Source of the DNA: Ga0077527 sp964486865
Lineage (GTDB): Bacteria; Pseudomonadota; Gammaproteobacteria; Burkholderiales; SG8-41
Direction: 5' to 3'
Assembly: GCA_964486865.1 (NCBI GenBank)
Contig: CAZAOZ010000002.1
Coordinates: 1-64,000 of the forward strand
Length of the DNA stretch: 64,000 nt
Shown: positions 10,171 to 17,266 of the stretch, one piece after another
Position numbering within the stretch: position 1 is the first letter of the stretch
How the letters are laid out: each line of letters opens with the position of its first letter
The notes under the pieces: generated by a model
Databases searched by the model: none
What the model saw: the letters and a program-made list of their open reading frames with translations, nothing else
What the model was told of the DNA's origin: nothing
Made by a program: the position numbers and the translations under genes

Positions 10171-11982
10171 TCAGGTTATGCGCTGCTGCACATAGGATCC
10201 CGGTGCATCTTCGATCGGCTGGTATGGGCCTTTGCCGCCCGGCTGGCGCGCCGCAACCATGGCGCCGGCGTGCCCCGCCACCCATTGCGCCCAGTCAGTC
10301 CACCACGAGCCGGGATGCTGCTGCGCACCGGCCAGCCATTGGTCAGAGTCCGCGGACAACCGCTCGTTGGTCCAGTATCCGTATTTATTGGCCGCCGGCG
10401 GATTGATGATGCCCGCGATATGGCCGGAGCCGCCGAGTACAAACCGCACCGGCCCCTTGAGCAGGCGCGCCCCGGTATAGGTCGATTGCCACGGCGCGAT
10501 ATGGTCCTCTACCGTGGAGATGAAATAGGCGGGGGTTTTCACGCGGGTGACGTCGATCGGCGTATCCGCCAGCGTAATGCCGCCGGGTTCGCGCAGCAGA
10601 TTTTTCAGATACATGTTGCGCAGGTAAAAACCGTGCATCGCCGCCGGCATGCGGGTGGAATCACCATTCCAGTGCAACAGATCGAACGGAAAGGGATCCT
10701 TGCCCAGCAGATAATTGCTGACCACGAACGACCAGATCAGGTCGTTGGCGCGCAGCATGTTGAAGGTGGCGGCCATCTCGCTGCCTTCCAGATAGCCGCG
10801 CTTCTGCATTTTCTTTTCCAGCGCACTGACCTGCTGCTCGTCGATGAATACCTCGAGTTCACCCGGCCGCTCGAAATCGATCATGGAGACAAAAAACGTC
10901 GCGCTGGCGACGCGGTCCTGCCTGCGTGCCGCGAGCCATGCCAGCGTGGCCGCCAGCAGGGTGCCGCCCAGGCAATAGCCGATCACGTTGGCCTTGGGCG
11001 CACCGGTAATTGCGGTAACGGCGTCGAGGGCGGCCAGCGACCCTTCGGTCAGGTAATCATCGAATCGCTTGTGTGCAAGTGTTTCGTCCGGATTGACCCA
11101 CGAGACGACGAACACGGTATGGCCCTGCGCCACGGCCCAGCGCACAAAGGAATTGTGCTCGCGCAGGTCGAGGATGTAGAACTTGTTGATCCAGGGCGGA
11201 ATGATCAGCAGCGGCGTCGCATGCACTTTTTTGGTCAGCGGTGCGTACTGGATCAGCTGCATGATGGCGTTCTGGAACACCACCTTGCCGCGGGTCATGG
11301 CAATGTTTTCGCCGAGCTTGAAAGCCGAGGCGTCGGTCATGCGCACGCGCAGTTGCTCGCCGTTGCCGCGCGACAGGTCTTCCAGCAGGTTGTTCAGGCC
11401 TTTCAGCAGATTCTGCCCGCCCGAATCCACCGTTGCCCGCAGGGCTTCGGGATTGGTCAGCAGAAAATTCGACGGCGACAGCGCGTCGATGTACTGACGC
11501 GTGTAGAAATCAACCTTCTTTGAGGTTTTTTCATCCAGGCCTTCGACCTGGCCCAGCGACTGGTGCAGATGGCGTGCGGCAATGAGGTACGACTGTTTGA
11601 CATAGTCGTAGAGAAAATTGTTTTCCCAGTCCTCGTGTTTGAAACGGCGATCCGTTTTGTGCGGCTGGGCGACCGCCACGGACTGCTGCCCCAGCATTTT
11701 CAGCATGGCGTTCTGCCACAGCGCCGTATAGTCCTGCCACAGCTTGATCTGCATTTCTGCTGCGCGGACCGGGTCGGTGAAAACGCGGCTCCAGGCCTCG
11801 AAAAACGCCTTGGCGATACCGAGCTCGTCGCTGGCTGCCGGCAATCCCCCGCTGGCGCCGCGCGCCATGTAATTGGCAAGCAACGCGGTGCTTTTTTCGG
11901 CAATCCCGGCGTAGAGCCGCATCATTTCTGCGGGATCTACGGCGCGGGGTGCCGCGGTCTGCGGTTGCGGGGTAGCAGTCAT
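10171..11982 (-). CDS. phaC: Class I poly(R)-hydroxyalkanoate synthase
   Basis: The 603-aa protein is of class I length. The lipase-like box is IGYCLGGTLL with the nucleophilic Cys at about residue 337; the catalytic Asp lies in TVEDHIAPW (about 494) and the His in GGSGHIAGIINPP (about 521). The N-terminal region carries the PhaC_N domain (AWSRVFTDPVRAAEMQIKLW). It polymerises 3-hydroxyacyl-CoA into granules. The ATG at 11982 begins MTATPQPQTAAP; a TTG further upstream would overlap the divergent regulator and is less likely. No clear Shine-Dalgarno is seen. A palindrome resembling a LiuR site lies 14 bp upstream. phaA, phaB and phasin genes are absent from the window. Confidence 0.95.
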   Translation of the reverse strand: MTATPQPQTAAPRAVDPAEMMRLYAGIAEKSTALLANYMARGASGGLPAASDELGIAKAFFEAWSRVFTDPVRAAEMQIKLWQDYTALWQNAMLKMLGQQSVAVAQPHKTDRRFKHEDWENNFLYDYVKQSYLIAARHLHQSLGQVEGLDEKTSKKVDFYTRQYIDALSPSNFLLTNPEALRATVDSGGQNLLKGLNNLLEDLSRGNGEQLRVRMTDASAFKLGENIAMTRGKVVFQNAIMQLIQYAPLTKKVHATPLLIIPPWINKFYILDLREHNSFVRWAVAQGHTVFVVSWVNPDETLAHKRFDDYLTEGSLAALDAVTAITGAPKANVIGYCLGGTLLAATLAWLAARRQDRVASATFFVSMIDFERPGELEVFIDEQQVSALEKKMQKRGYLEGSEMAATFNMLRANDLIWSFVVSNYLLGKDPFPFDLLHWNGDSTRMPAAMHGFYLRNMYLKNLLREPGGITLADTPIDVTRVKTPAYFISTVEDHIAPWQSTYTGARLLKGPVRFVLGGSGHIAGIINPPAANKYGYWTNERLSADSDQWLAGAQQHPGSWWTDWAQWVAGHAGAMVAARQPGGKGPYQPIEDAPGSYVQQRIT

Positions 11983-11995
11983 GTTATTTAATTGT

Positions 11996-12010
11996 TTGAC
12001 GTTTACGTAA
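11996..12010. promoter_or_regulatory. Candidate LiuR-type operator in the phaC/merR divergent region
   Basis: TTGACGTTTACGTAA, 14 bp upstream of the phaC start and 52 bp upstream of the MerR-family gene. Its reverse complement matches the site at 12476-12490 in 14 of 15 positions. The ACGT-rich palindrome resembles what I recall of LiuR sites in proteobacteria. Confidence 0.6.
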
Positions 12011-12062
12011 AAGCAATGATATTGTTGTCTGGAAATTTTACTCGACTTTGTTGCGTGGCACA

Positions 12063-12461
12063 ATGAGCAAATTCTATACGATCAGTGACTTGGCCCAGGA
12101 GTTTGGCGTGACCACGCGCACGCTGCGTCATTACGAAGACCAGGGCCTGATCACGCCGTCGCGCGACGGCATCAACCGCATCTACAGCCCTCGCGATCGT
12201 GTCCGTCTCAAACTGGCATTGCGGGGCAAGCGTCTCGGCTTCTCCCTCAGCGACATACGCGAGTTGTTCGAGCTCTATGATCTGGCCAGCGGCGAACGCC
12301 GGAAACTGGAAGAGTTTGCAATCAAGCTGGAGCGGCGACGCGCACAATTGGCCCAGCAGCGTGAAGACGTCGAGGTGATGCTGGATGAGATCAACTTTTT
12401 CGCCACCCAATGCCAACGCCTGCTGGCGGAAACCGAGCAGGGAAAATCAAAAGCGTTGTAG
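12063..12461 (+). CDS. MerR-family regulator, LiuR-like
   Basis: The 132-aa protein has an N-terminal MerR helix-turn-helix (YTISDLAQEFGVTTRTLRHY), wing (GLITPSRDGINRIYSPRDR) and a dimerisation coiled coil (about residues 75-120). There is no C-terminal metal-binding Cys array. The block LRGKRLGFSLSDIRELFELYD is what I recognise from LiuR, the regulator of branched-chain amino-acid (leucine/isovalerate) degradation. The context agrees: methylglutaconyl-CoA hydratase-like and HMG-CoA lyase genes follow. The start at 12063 gives MSKFYTISDLA; no strong Shine-Dalgarno is visible. It is divergent from phaC, and palindromic sites lie on both sides of the gene. Confidence 0.85.
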   Translation: MSKFYTISDLAQEFGVTTRTLRHYEDQGLITPSRDGINRIYSPRDRVRLKLALRGKRLGFSLSDIRELFELYDLASGERRKLEEFAIKLERRRAQLAQQREDVEVMLDEINFFATQCQRLLAETEQGKSKAL

Positions 12462-12475
12462 CAGCGCAATATCTA

Positions 12476-12490
12476 TTACGTTAACGTCAA
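12476..12490. promoter_or_regulatory. Second LiuR-type operator, upstream of the isomerase-hydratase-lyase genes
   Basis: TTACGTTAACGTCAA is 14/15 identical to the reverse complement of the site at 11996-12010 and is itself partly palindromic (ACGTTAACGT is perfect). A possible -10 (TATAAA, 12496-12501) begins 5 bp downstream, so the site falls where MerR-type regulators usually bind, in the promoter spacer. Confidence 0.6.
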
Positions 12491-12616
12491 CGGAATATAA
12501 AATGTCCATTTATTCAACGGTCTACCGTCTGCGCATCCCCACGGGAAAGCCTGCCTTCCCCACAGGGAACCCTGCCTCCGGCAGCACTGGTGCCACGTTG
12601 ATTACAGGAGGATCAA

Positions 12617-13219
12617 ATGCCGCAGCCCATTGAGTTTTACTTCGACTTTTCCTCGCCCTACGGCTACTTTGCAGCCGCCAAAATTGACGCCCTTGCCGCC
12701 AGACACGGCCGCACGACCGTCTGGCGGCCGATCCTGCTCGGCGCGATATTCAAGGTGACCGGGCAACAGCCGCTGACCACCATTCCGCTGAAAGGCAGCT
12801 ACGCCCTGCATGACCTGACGCGTTCGGCGCGCTGGTTTGGCGTTCCGTTCAAGATGCCCGCAAAATTCCCGATCGCCACCACCGCGCCATGTCGCGCCTA
12901 TTACTGGCTGCATGATCGCGATCCGGCGGCGGCGCGGATTCTGGCGCAGGCCTTGTACCGGGCGTATTTCGCAGAGGATCGCGATATTTCAAACCCGGAA
13001 GTCACGGTCAACGTTGCGGCCAAACTCGGGCACGACAAGAACGCGGTGGTGCAGGCGCTCAACGACCCCGCTGTCAAGGAACGCCTGAAAGCGGAAGTCG
13101 ATGCCGCGGTCGAACGCGGCATTTTCGGCTCGCCTTATATCGTGGTCGATGGCGAACCGTTCTGGGGATCCGACCGTCTGGATCAGGTCGAAAAATGGTT
13201 GGCGCAGGGGCCCTGGTAA
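12617..13219 (+). CDS. DsbA-fold 2-hydroxychromene-2-carboxylate isomerase family protein
   Basis: The 200-aa protein belongs to the HCCA isomerase/kappa-GST-like branch of the DsbA thioredoxin fold: IEFYFDFSSPYGYFAA at the N-terminus carries the catalytic serine region, and GIFGSPYIVVDGEPFWGSDR near the C-terminus carries the cis-proline loop and glutathione-binding block. There is no CxxC motif, so it is not a disulfide oxidoreductase. Known members isomerise chromene carboxylates in naphthalene degradation, but no aromatic pathway genes surround it, so the substrate is open. GGAGG lies six bases upstream of the ATG. It follows the LiuR-like regulator and its second operator and precedes the acyl-CoA genes. 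Confidence 0.85.
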   Translation: MPQPIEFYFDFSSPYGYFAAAKIDALAARHGRTTVWRPILLGAIFKVTGQQPLTTIPLKGSYALHDLTRSARWFGVPFKMPAKFPIATTAPCRAYYWLHDRDPAAARILAQALYRAYFAEDRDISNPEVTVNVAAKLGHDKNAVVQALNDPAVKERLKAEVDAAVERGIFGSPYIVVDGEPFWGSDRLDQVEKWLAQGPW

Positions 13220-13333
13220 ACCGGCATCACCCGCGCAGGGGAGCCATGCACCCGCCCGCTCCCGCGGCTACAATGCGGGCCTGAATCCGGATACTGCAGG
13301 CACTGATTTCCGGCAACCCCTGAAAGAAAACCC

Positions 13334-14173
13334 ATGAGCAAGAAAACCGGCACGCGCGTGCTGAAAACTGTTGACGAATACGGCAATGTCACGCTGATGC
13401 TCAACCGTCCTGAAGTACACAACGCATTCGACCCGGACATGGTGCAGGCGTTGACTGCCGTGTTCGAAGACATCAGCCGGGACGACACCGTGCGCGCTGT
13501 CGTCATCGCCGGCGCGGGGCCGAGTTTCTGCGCCGGCGCCGACATCGTGCACATGCGCAAGAGCGCGCAATTCACCAAGGCGCAAAACCACAAGGTTGCC
13601 GGCGCGTCGGCGCGCATGTTTCACGCGCTGCATACGCTGAACAAACCGACGATTGCTGCCGTGCATGGCGCGGTCCGCGGCGGCGGCTGCGGCATCGTCG
13701 CCGCCTGCGACATCGCCATCGCGACGCGCACCGCGACATTCCGCCTGTCCGAAGTCAAAATCGGCGTGATTCCCGCGATGATCAGCCCTTATGTCATCGG
13801 CGCCATCGGCCAGCGGCACGCCCGCCGCTACATGCTCTCCGGCGAGGAATTTGATTCCGCCGAAGCCTGGCGCATCGGCCTGTTGCACGACATCGTCGAG
13901 GAAGGGGAACTGGCAGCACGCGTCGGCGGCATGCTCGGCGAGCTCTACACCAGCGGCCCCCATGCCGTGCGCGCCATCAAGCAACTGATCCCGATCAGCG
14001 CGCACAGCCCGATCGGCCCCGACATCATCGAAACCACGGCACGGCGCATCGCCGAAATCCGCGCCACGCCGGAGGCGCAGGAAGGGTTGTCGGCGTTTCT
14101 CGAAAAACGCAAACCGCGCTGGACCGAGCCGCCCAAGACAGCACGCGCCGTGAAGGGCAAGAAAAAGCGCTGA
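13334..14173 (+). CDS. Enoyl-CoA hydratase family, methylglutaconyl-CoA hydratase-like
   Basis: This 279-aa crotonase-fold protein has MLNRPEVHNAFDPDMV, AGPSFCAGADIVHMR and HGAVRGGGCGIVAACDIAIA, then LSEVKIGVIPAMISPYVIGAIG. The HNAF and IPAMISPYV blocks are what I associate with LiuC-type methylglutaconyl-CoA hydratases of leucine degradation. The C-terminus has a basic tail (KTARAVKGKKKR). The reaction would hydrate 3-methylglutaconyl-CoA to HMG-CoA, which the next gene's product cleaves. HMG-CoA lyase starts 71 bp downstream. Liu genes for isovaleryl-CoA dehydrogenase and methylcrotonyl-CoA carboxylase are not in the window. Other short-chain substrates remain possible. Confidence 0.82.
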   Translation: MSKKTGTRVLKTVDEYGNVTLMLNRPEVHNAFDPDMVQALTAVFEDISRDDTVRAVVIAGAGPSFCAGADIVHMRKSAQFTKAQNHKVAGASARMFHALHTLNKPTIAAVHGAVRGGGCGIVAACDIAIATRTATFRLSEVKIGVIPAMISPYVIGAIGQRHARRYMLSGEEFDSAEAWRIGLLHDIVEEGELAARVGGMLGELYTSGPHAVRAIKQLIPISAHSPIGPDIIETTARRIAEIRATPEAQEGLSAFLEKRKPRWTEPPKTARAVKGKKKR

Positions 14174-14244
14174 TTGCTGCGCGCGTGGATCCGCCGCGTG
14201 GCTTTGCGGCGGCATCCGCCGGCAAGTCATGAAAGGTTTCCGCC

Positions 14245-15150
14245 ATGCCGCTCCCCAAAAAAGTACGCATCGTTGAAGTCGGTCCGCGCGATGGCCTGCA
14301 AAATGAAGCGCAGCCGGTGGCGACCGCTGTAAAAATAGAACTGATCCACCGCCTGCAGGATGCCGGCGTATCCATCATCGAAGCCACCGCGTTTGTATCG
14401 CCCAAATGGGTGCCGCAGATGGCCGACAACGCCGAAGTCATGGCGGGCATCCGGCGCAAACCGGGCGTGACCTATCCGGTGCTGGTGCCGAACCTGAAAG
14501 GGCTGGACGCGGCCATCGCCGCCGGCGCCGAGGAAGTCGTCGTCTTCGGCGCGGCCACCGAAAGTTTCTCCAGACGCAATACCAATTGCAGCATCGACGA
14601 AGGCCTGGCGCGCTTTGAACAAGTCGCGCAAGCCGCCATCGCCAAAGGCATCCGCGTGCGCGGCGACATTTCGGTGTGCCTGGGCTGCCCGTACGAAGGC
14701 GAAGTCTCGCCTGCCGCCGTGGTGCATGTGGCGCGCGCGCTGGATGCGATGGGTTGTTATGAAATCACCGTCTGCGACACCATCGGCACCGGCACCGCTG
14801 GCAAAACCCGCGCGGTCATCGAGGCCGTCGCCCGTCACATCCCCGTCCATCGCCTTGCCGGGCATTTCCACGACACTTACGGCCAGGCGGTGACCAACGT
14901 CTATGCGGCGCTCGAATGCGGCATCGCGACTTTCGACAGTTCGGTGTCCGGCCTCGGCGGCTGCCCCTATGCCAAAGGCGCCACCGGCAATGTCGCGACC
15001 GAGGACGTGCTGTATCTGCTCGACGGCCTGGGCATAGCAACCGGCATCGACATGAACAGGCTGATCGCCGCCGGCGATTACATCTGCGGAGTGCTGGGCC
15101 GGACGACGCTGTCGCGCGCCGCGCGCGCGATCCGCGCAAAGACTGCGTGA
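14245..15150 (+). CDS. Hydroxymethylglutaryl-CoA lyase
   Basis: The 301-aa TIM-barrel protein of the HMGL family begins MPLPKKVRIVEVGPRDGLQN; VGPRDGLQNE carries the metal-binding Asp and catalytic Arg. The signature SVSGLGGCPYAKGATGNVAT includes the catalytic Cys. Metal-ligand histidines are in AGHFHDTYGQ. It cleaves HMG-CoA to acetyl-CoA and acetoacetate, the last step of leucine degradation. Both products could feed the PHA route encoded next door. The stop codon overlaps the GTG start of the following DUF1289 gene. Gene names liuE, mvaB and yngG are in use for this family, so I leave the symbol empty. Confidence 0.94.
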   Translation: MPLPKKVRIVEVGPRDGLQNEAQPVATAVKIELIHRLQDAGVSIIEATAFVSPKWVPQMADNAEVMAGIRRKPGVTYPVLVPNLKGLDAAIAAGAEEVVVFGAATESFSRRNTNCSIDEGLARFEQVAQAAIAKGIRVRGDISVCLGCPYEGEVSPAAVVHVARALDAMGCYEITVCDTIGTGTAGKTRAVIEAVARHIPVHRLAGHFHDTYGQAVTNVYAALECGIATFDSSVSGLGGCPYAKGATGNVATEDVLYLLDGLGIATGIDMNRLIAAGDYICGVLGRTTLSRAARAIRAKTA

Positions 15151-15359
15151 CCGTGCCGGCCGAGTTGCAGCCCGATGTGGCGTCGCCCTGCGTGTACACC
15201 TGCGTGATCGACCAGGGCCACGGCTACTGCCTCGGCTGCTGGCGTACGCTTGCTGAAATCAGCGCATGGCACCGCTACCACGCAAACGAAAAATACGCCG
15301 TGCTGGCGCAGCTCGAAACCCGCCGCACGACCCATTTCACCACTCCCGCCACGCCCTGA
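15147..15359 (+). CDS. DUF1289 family small cysteine-rich protein
   Basis: The 70-aa protein starts at a GTG overlapping the HMG-CoA lyase stop (GTGA); a GTG two codons later (15153) is an alternative. The conserved pattern SPCVYTCVIDQGHGYCLGCWRT has four cysteines arranged as in DUF1289, a presumed metal- or cluster-binding fold. The function is unknown. The tight overlap makes it part of the regulator-controlled operon. Length is normal for the family. Confidence 0.85.
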   Translation: MTVPAELQPDVASPCVYTCVIDQGHGYCLGCWRTLAEISAWHRYHANEKYAVLAQLETRRTTHFTTPATP

Positions 15360-15377
15360 ATTACCGGAGCCCGCGTC

Positions 15378-15932
15378 ATGCCGTTATCACCCCCCGCCCC
15401 CCGTACGCTGAAACACACCCGTGCCATCGAATGCAAAGGCTACGAGCGCGCCGACGGGTTATGGGACATCGAAGGTCATCTGGTCGATACCAAGACCTAC
15501 GTCCATTCGCGGCGCGATGGCGGCCGCGAACGACAGCCCGGGCAACCGGTGCACAACATGTGGCTGCGGCTGACCATTGATCTGGACCTGAAAATACACG
15601 ATGCCGAAGCGGTCACTGACGACGGCCCTTATGAACTGTGCGGCAACATTGCCGTCAATTTAAAAAAACTGATCGGCATCACCATCGGCCCCGGCTGGCG
15701 CAAGGCCATTGCCGAGCGTGTCGGCGGCGTGCAGGGCTGCACGCACCTAGTGGAACTGCTGGGCCCGCTGGGCACCACCGCATTCCAGGCCACCGGCCGC
15801 GCACGCGAGGCGCACAAGGCCGGCAAACCGGTCACCGCAAAACCGTACCAGATCAATTCCTGCCACATCTACAAGGACGATGCGCCGGCCGTGCTGGAAC
15901 GCTGGCCGAAGTTTTATACGGGGCCGAGGTAG
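15378..15932 (+). CDS. DUF2889 family protein
   Basis: The 184-aa protein resembles DUF2889: THAIECKGY-like TRAIECKGYERADGLWDIEG at the start, LTIDLDLKIHDAEAVTD in the middle and GCTHLVELLGPLGTTAFQ in the second half. No signal peptide or membrane segment is seen, so it should be cytoplasmic. The function is not known to me. It begins 18 bp after DUF1289 and closes the operon; the foreign-looking island starts right after its stop codon. Confidence 0.85.
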   Translation: MPLSPPAPRTLKHTRAIECKGYERADGLWDIEGHLVDTKTYVHSRRDGGRERQPGQPVHNMWLRLTIDLDLKIHDAEAVTDDGPYELCGNIAVNLKKLIGITIGPGWRKAIAERVGGVQGCTHLVELLGPLGTTAFQATGRAREAHKAGKPVTAKPYQINSCHIYKDDAPAVLERWPKFYTGPR

Positions 15933-15945
15933 CGTCATGTTCGGC

Positions 15946-15981
15946 GACGCGCATCGGCGGCAATGCCGCCGATATCGCGTC
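15946..15981. other. Strong hairpin after DUF2889, no U-tract
   Basis: ATCGGCGGCA (15953-15962) pairs perfectly with TGCCGCCGAT (15964-15973), and an outer stem GACGCG/CGCGTC (15946-15951 with 15976-15981) is separated by a 1x2 internal loop. No run of T follows on either strand. It could be a Rho-dependent or weak terminator of the DUF2889 operon, or the decayed stem of a recombination site at the edge of the island. Confidence 0.55.
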
Positions 15982-15993
15982 CGCTGCAACTAA

Positions 15994-16598
15994 AGTTAGA
16001 CCTCGTCATAACACCGCCGCATAGTCTTCCGGATAATTCTTTCGAAACCACTGGAGAAATTGCCGGTAAGAGGGCGAACGCGCCTGGGCACGATACTCGC
16101 GCCAGAGTTCGAGGGGTTTTGTAGAAAGCTTGGGCACTCCGAAACGAGATGTTCCGAAAAGCGTGTTTACTTTCTGCTCGTGGGTCTGCGCGTAAACGAT
16201 GCTGCGAAAACGCTGCAGGCTGTAATGTGCCTTGCGCTTGCCGTGGATTCTCTGTTTTCGATGATCTGGGTAGTCACCGAGTAACGTTAATGCAAACCGA
16301 GTAAGGCCTTCGACGTACCCCGGCCAAAAGTCGTCTTCCTTAAGAGATTCCCCAGCAGCCCATAGCCCCGTCTCGAGCATGAACCTGTGCATCTCATCGG
16401 TTGTGACGTTTTCGTCCAGATAACGATCAAGTTCCGTGAGAACACGTCGAAGAACCCGCTTCCACTCGGCGGCGCTACGTGATGTGGCCTTTGCGTCGTT
16501 CGACGCGTCGCCAAACAGACGTGCCATCTGAATCTGCATGCTTTTCGGTACCGGGCGTCGAATAGCAGAGCGGGCCTTACCCATGGCGAGGTCTAACT
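15994..16598. repeat. 12-bp perfect inverted repeats framing one gene (integron-core-like)
   Basis: AGTTAGACCTCG at 15994-16005 and its exact reverse complement CGAGGTCTAACT at 16587-16598 sit directly outside the 192-aa gene (2 bp before its ATG, 0 bp after its stop). Read with the gene, GTTAGAC precedes the start by 6 bp and GTCTAAC follows the stop by 4 bp. These fit the integron attC core consensus pair GTTRRRY and RYYYAAC. The full attC structure on both sides is not convincing. Confidence 0.65.
16006..16584 (-). CDS. Hypothetical protein, candidate mobile gene cassette
   Basis: The 192-aa protein begins MGKARSAIRRPVPKSMQ. I do not recognise it. It is basic, soluble-looking, and lacks signal peptide or membrane segments. 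Visible blocks are WKRVLRRVLTELDRYLDENV (amphipathic helix), EDDFWPGYVEGLTRF and HYSLQRFRSIVYAQTHEQKV; aromatic residues are frequent in the C-terminal third (YRQFLQWFRKNYPEDY). Base composition is visibly less GC-rich at third positions than neighbours such as DUF2889. The in-frame codon five positions upstream of the ATG is a stop, so the start cannot move far up. It lies exactly between 12-bp inverted repeats and next to the brnT-brnA pair, all on the minus strand. Confidence 0.7.
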   Translation of the reverse strand: MGKARSAIRRPVPKSMQIQMARLFGDASNDAKATSRSAAEWKRVLRRVLTELDRYLDENVTTDEMHRFMLETGLWAAGESLKEDDFWPGYVEGLTRFALTLLGDYPDHRKQRIHGKRKAHYSLQRFRSIVYAQTHEQKVNTLFGTSRFGVPKLSTKPLELWREYRAQARSPSYRQFLQWFRKNYPEDYAAVL

Positions 16599-16642
16599 AG
16601 TTTGAGATCAAAGGTACCGGAGTAGATTTCTTCTCTTCGCAT
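16577..16642 (-). CDS. Possible 21-aa leader peptide overlapping the 192-aa gene start
   Basis: An ATG at 16642 with GGAGG eight bases upstream opens a 21-codon frame (MRREEIYSGTF... ending HGstop) whose stop at 16577-16579 lies inside the first codons of the 192-aa gene. Its ribosome site is better than that of the main gene, so it could drive translation by coupling. It spans the right arm of a 20-bp hairpin. It may equally be chance. Confidence 0.35.
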   Translation of the reverse strand: MRREEIYSGTFDLKLVRPRHG

Positions 16643-16689
16643 CCGCGTTTCCTCCGTCATGATTCAAAAAATCCACTCCGGCACCTTTG
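16609..16689. repeat. 21-bp inverted repeat between brnA and the 192-aa gene
   Basis: Arms at 16609-16629 and 16669-16689 are complementary at 19 of 21 positions with a 39-bp loop. In the minus-strand transcript both mismatches become G-U pairs, so that RNA forms an unbroken 21-bp stem; in the plus-strand RNA they are A-C mismatches. This supports a structure used on the minus strand, the coding strand of both flanking genes. Confidence 0.75.
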
Positions 16690-16717
16690 GCACGTTAACT
16701 TTGGTATTCGGGCAGAG

Positions 16718-17032
16718 TCAGACCGATGCGTCGCGAAATGCACGTAATACAGTATTAATCCGCGTTTGGTAGCCGGGGCCCTGGGCCTTGAACCATTCCA
16801 AAACGTCCTGATCAACTCGAAGCGAAATGGAAGCCTTCGACGGCAACGGCTTGAGGCCGCGACGAACGACGCCTCGCACAATATGGTTGATATCAGCTTC
16901 CGGGTGATCGGGGGTCGGGGTCGCGAATTTGCCCGCGGCCCTGAGACGCATCCGGTCAGTTTTGGATTTTGGTGAAGTAGATGTTTGTTTCACGGTGGGT
17001 TGCCTTGCGGAACGAGATGATGCGGATTTCAT
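16718..17032 (-). CDS. brnA: BrnA-type antitoxin
   Basis: The 104-aa protein has a C-terminal BrnA/COG3514 block: SISLRVDQDVLEWFKAQGPG and YQTRINTVLRAF, a ribbon-helix-helix-like DNA-binding end. The N-terminal half is basic and Ser/Thr-rich (SKTDRMRLRA). Start 17032 is favoured by GGAG seven bases upstream; a second ATG at 16951, five bases after the brnT stop, would give 77 aa. With the first start it overlaps brnT by 77 bp. BrnA neutralises BrnT and represses the operon in characterised systems. That the pair is active here is inference. Confidence 0.87.
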   Translation of the reverse strand: MKSASSRSARQPTVKQTSTSPKSKTDRMRLRAAGKFATPTPDHPEADINHIVRGVVRRGLKPLPSKASISLRVDQDVLEWFKAQGPGYQTRINTVLRAFRDASV

Positions 17033-17231
17033 GGGCGGTCTCCGTATGCACGATTGACACAGGAACACCGGCAAGCAGTCCAAGTGTGACGAAGCGCTGC
17101 TCGCCGTAGGAGAATCGGTCGTCTTCGAAGGTAAACGTCACTCCTTCAAACACGCGAGGGGCATCAATGAAATCAAGCCCATGCGCTTTAAGATTCGACG
17201 TTCGTTTCGTCGCCGACCAAGTAAACTCCAT
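16956..17231 (-). CDS. brnT: BrnT-type ribonuclease toxin
   Basis: The 91-aa protein matches BrnT: MEFTWSATKRTSNLKAHGLD (family pattern W-x-N/K-x3-NxxKHG, here with S-N-L-K-A-H-G), a central VFEDDRFSYGEQRF-like stretch (TFEDDRFSYGEQRFVTLG) and IRIISFRKATHRETNIYF near the end, with the R-x-A/ATxxE block that lies in the RelE-like active site. Known BrnT cleaves RNA and arrests growth. It precedes brnA in one transcript. A good promoter ends so close to the ATG that the mRNA would be leaderless. The pair sits in a 1.4-kb island between DUF2889 and ccmI. Confidence 0.88.
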   Translation of the reverse strand: MEFTWSATKRTSNLKAHGLDFIDAPRVFEGVTFTFEDDRFSYGEQRFVTLGLLAGVPVSIVHTETAHEIRIISFRKATHRETNIYFTKIQN

Positions 17232-17237
17232 CGGCTA

Positions 17238-17266
17238 ATTGTATATACGAAATGTAGTGGCGTCAA
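17238..17266 (-). promoter_or_regulatory. sigma70-type promoter of brnT
   Basis: On the minus strand TTGACG (17266-17261) and TACAAT (17243-17238) are separated by exactly 17 bp. A start seven bases after the -10 would fall on the A of the brnT ATG at 17231. No Shine-Dalgarno is present, which agrees with a leaderless message. Confidence 0.7.

Noticed and set aside
15933..16005. A complete attC site downstream of the 192-aa gene
   Set aside because: The R'' core GTCTAAC and a hairpin are present, but no GTTRRRY partner is found beyond the hairpin, so only a decayed site can be proposed.
16694..16700. GTTAACT as the partner core site between brnA and the 192-aa gene
   Set aside because: It breaks the GTTRRRY consensus at one position and its complement does not pair well with GTCTAAC; I keep the integron idea as a hypothesis only.
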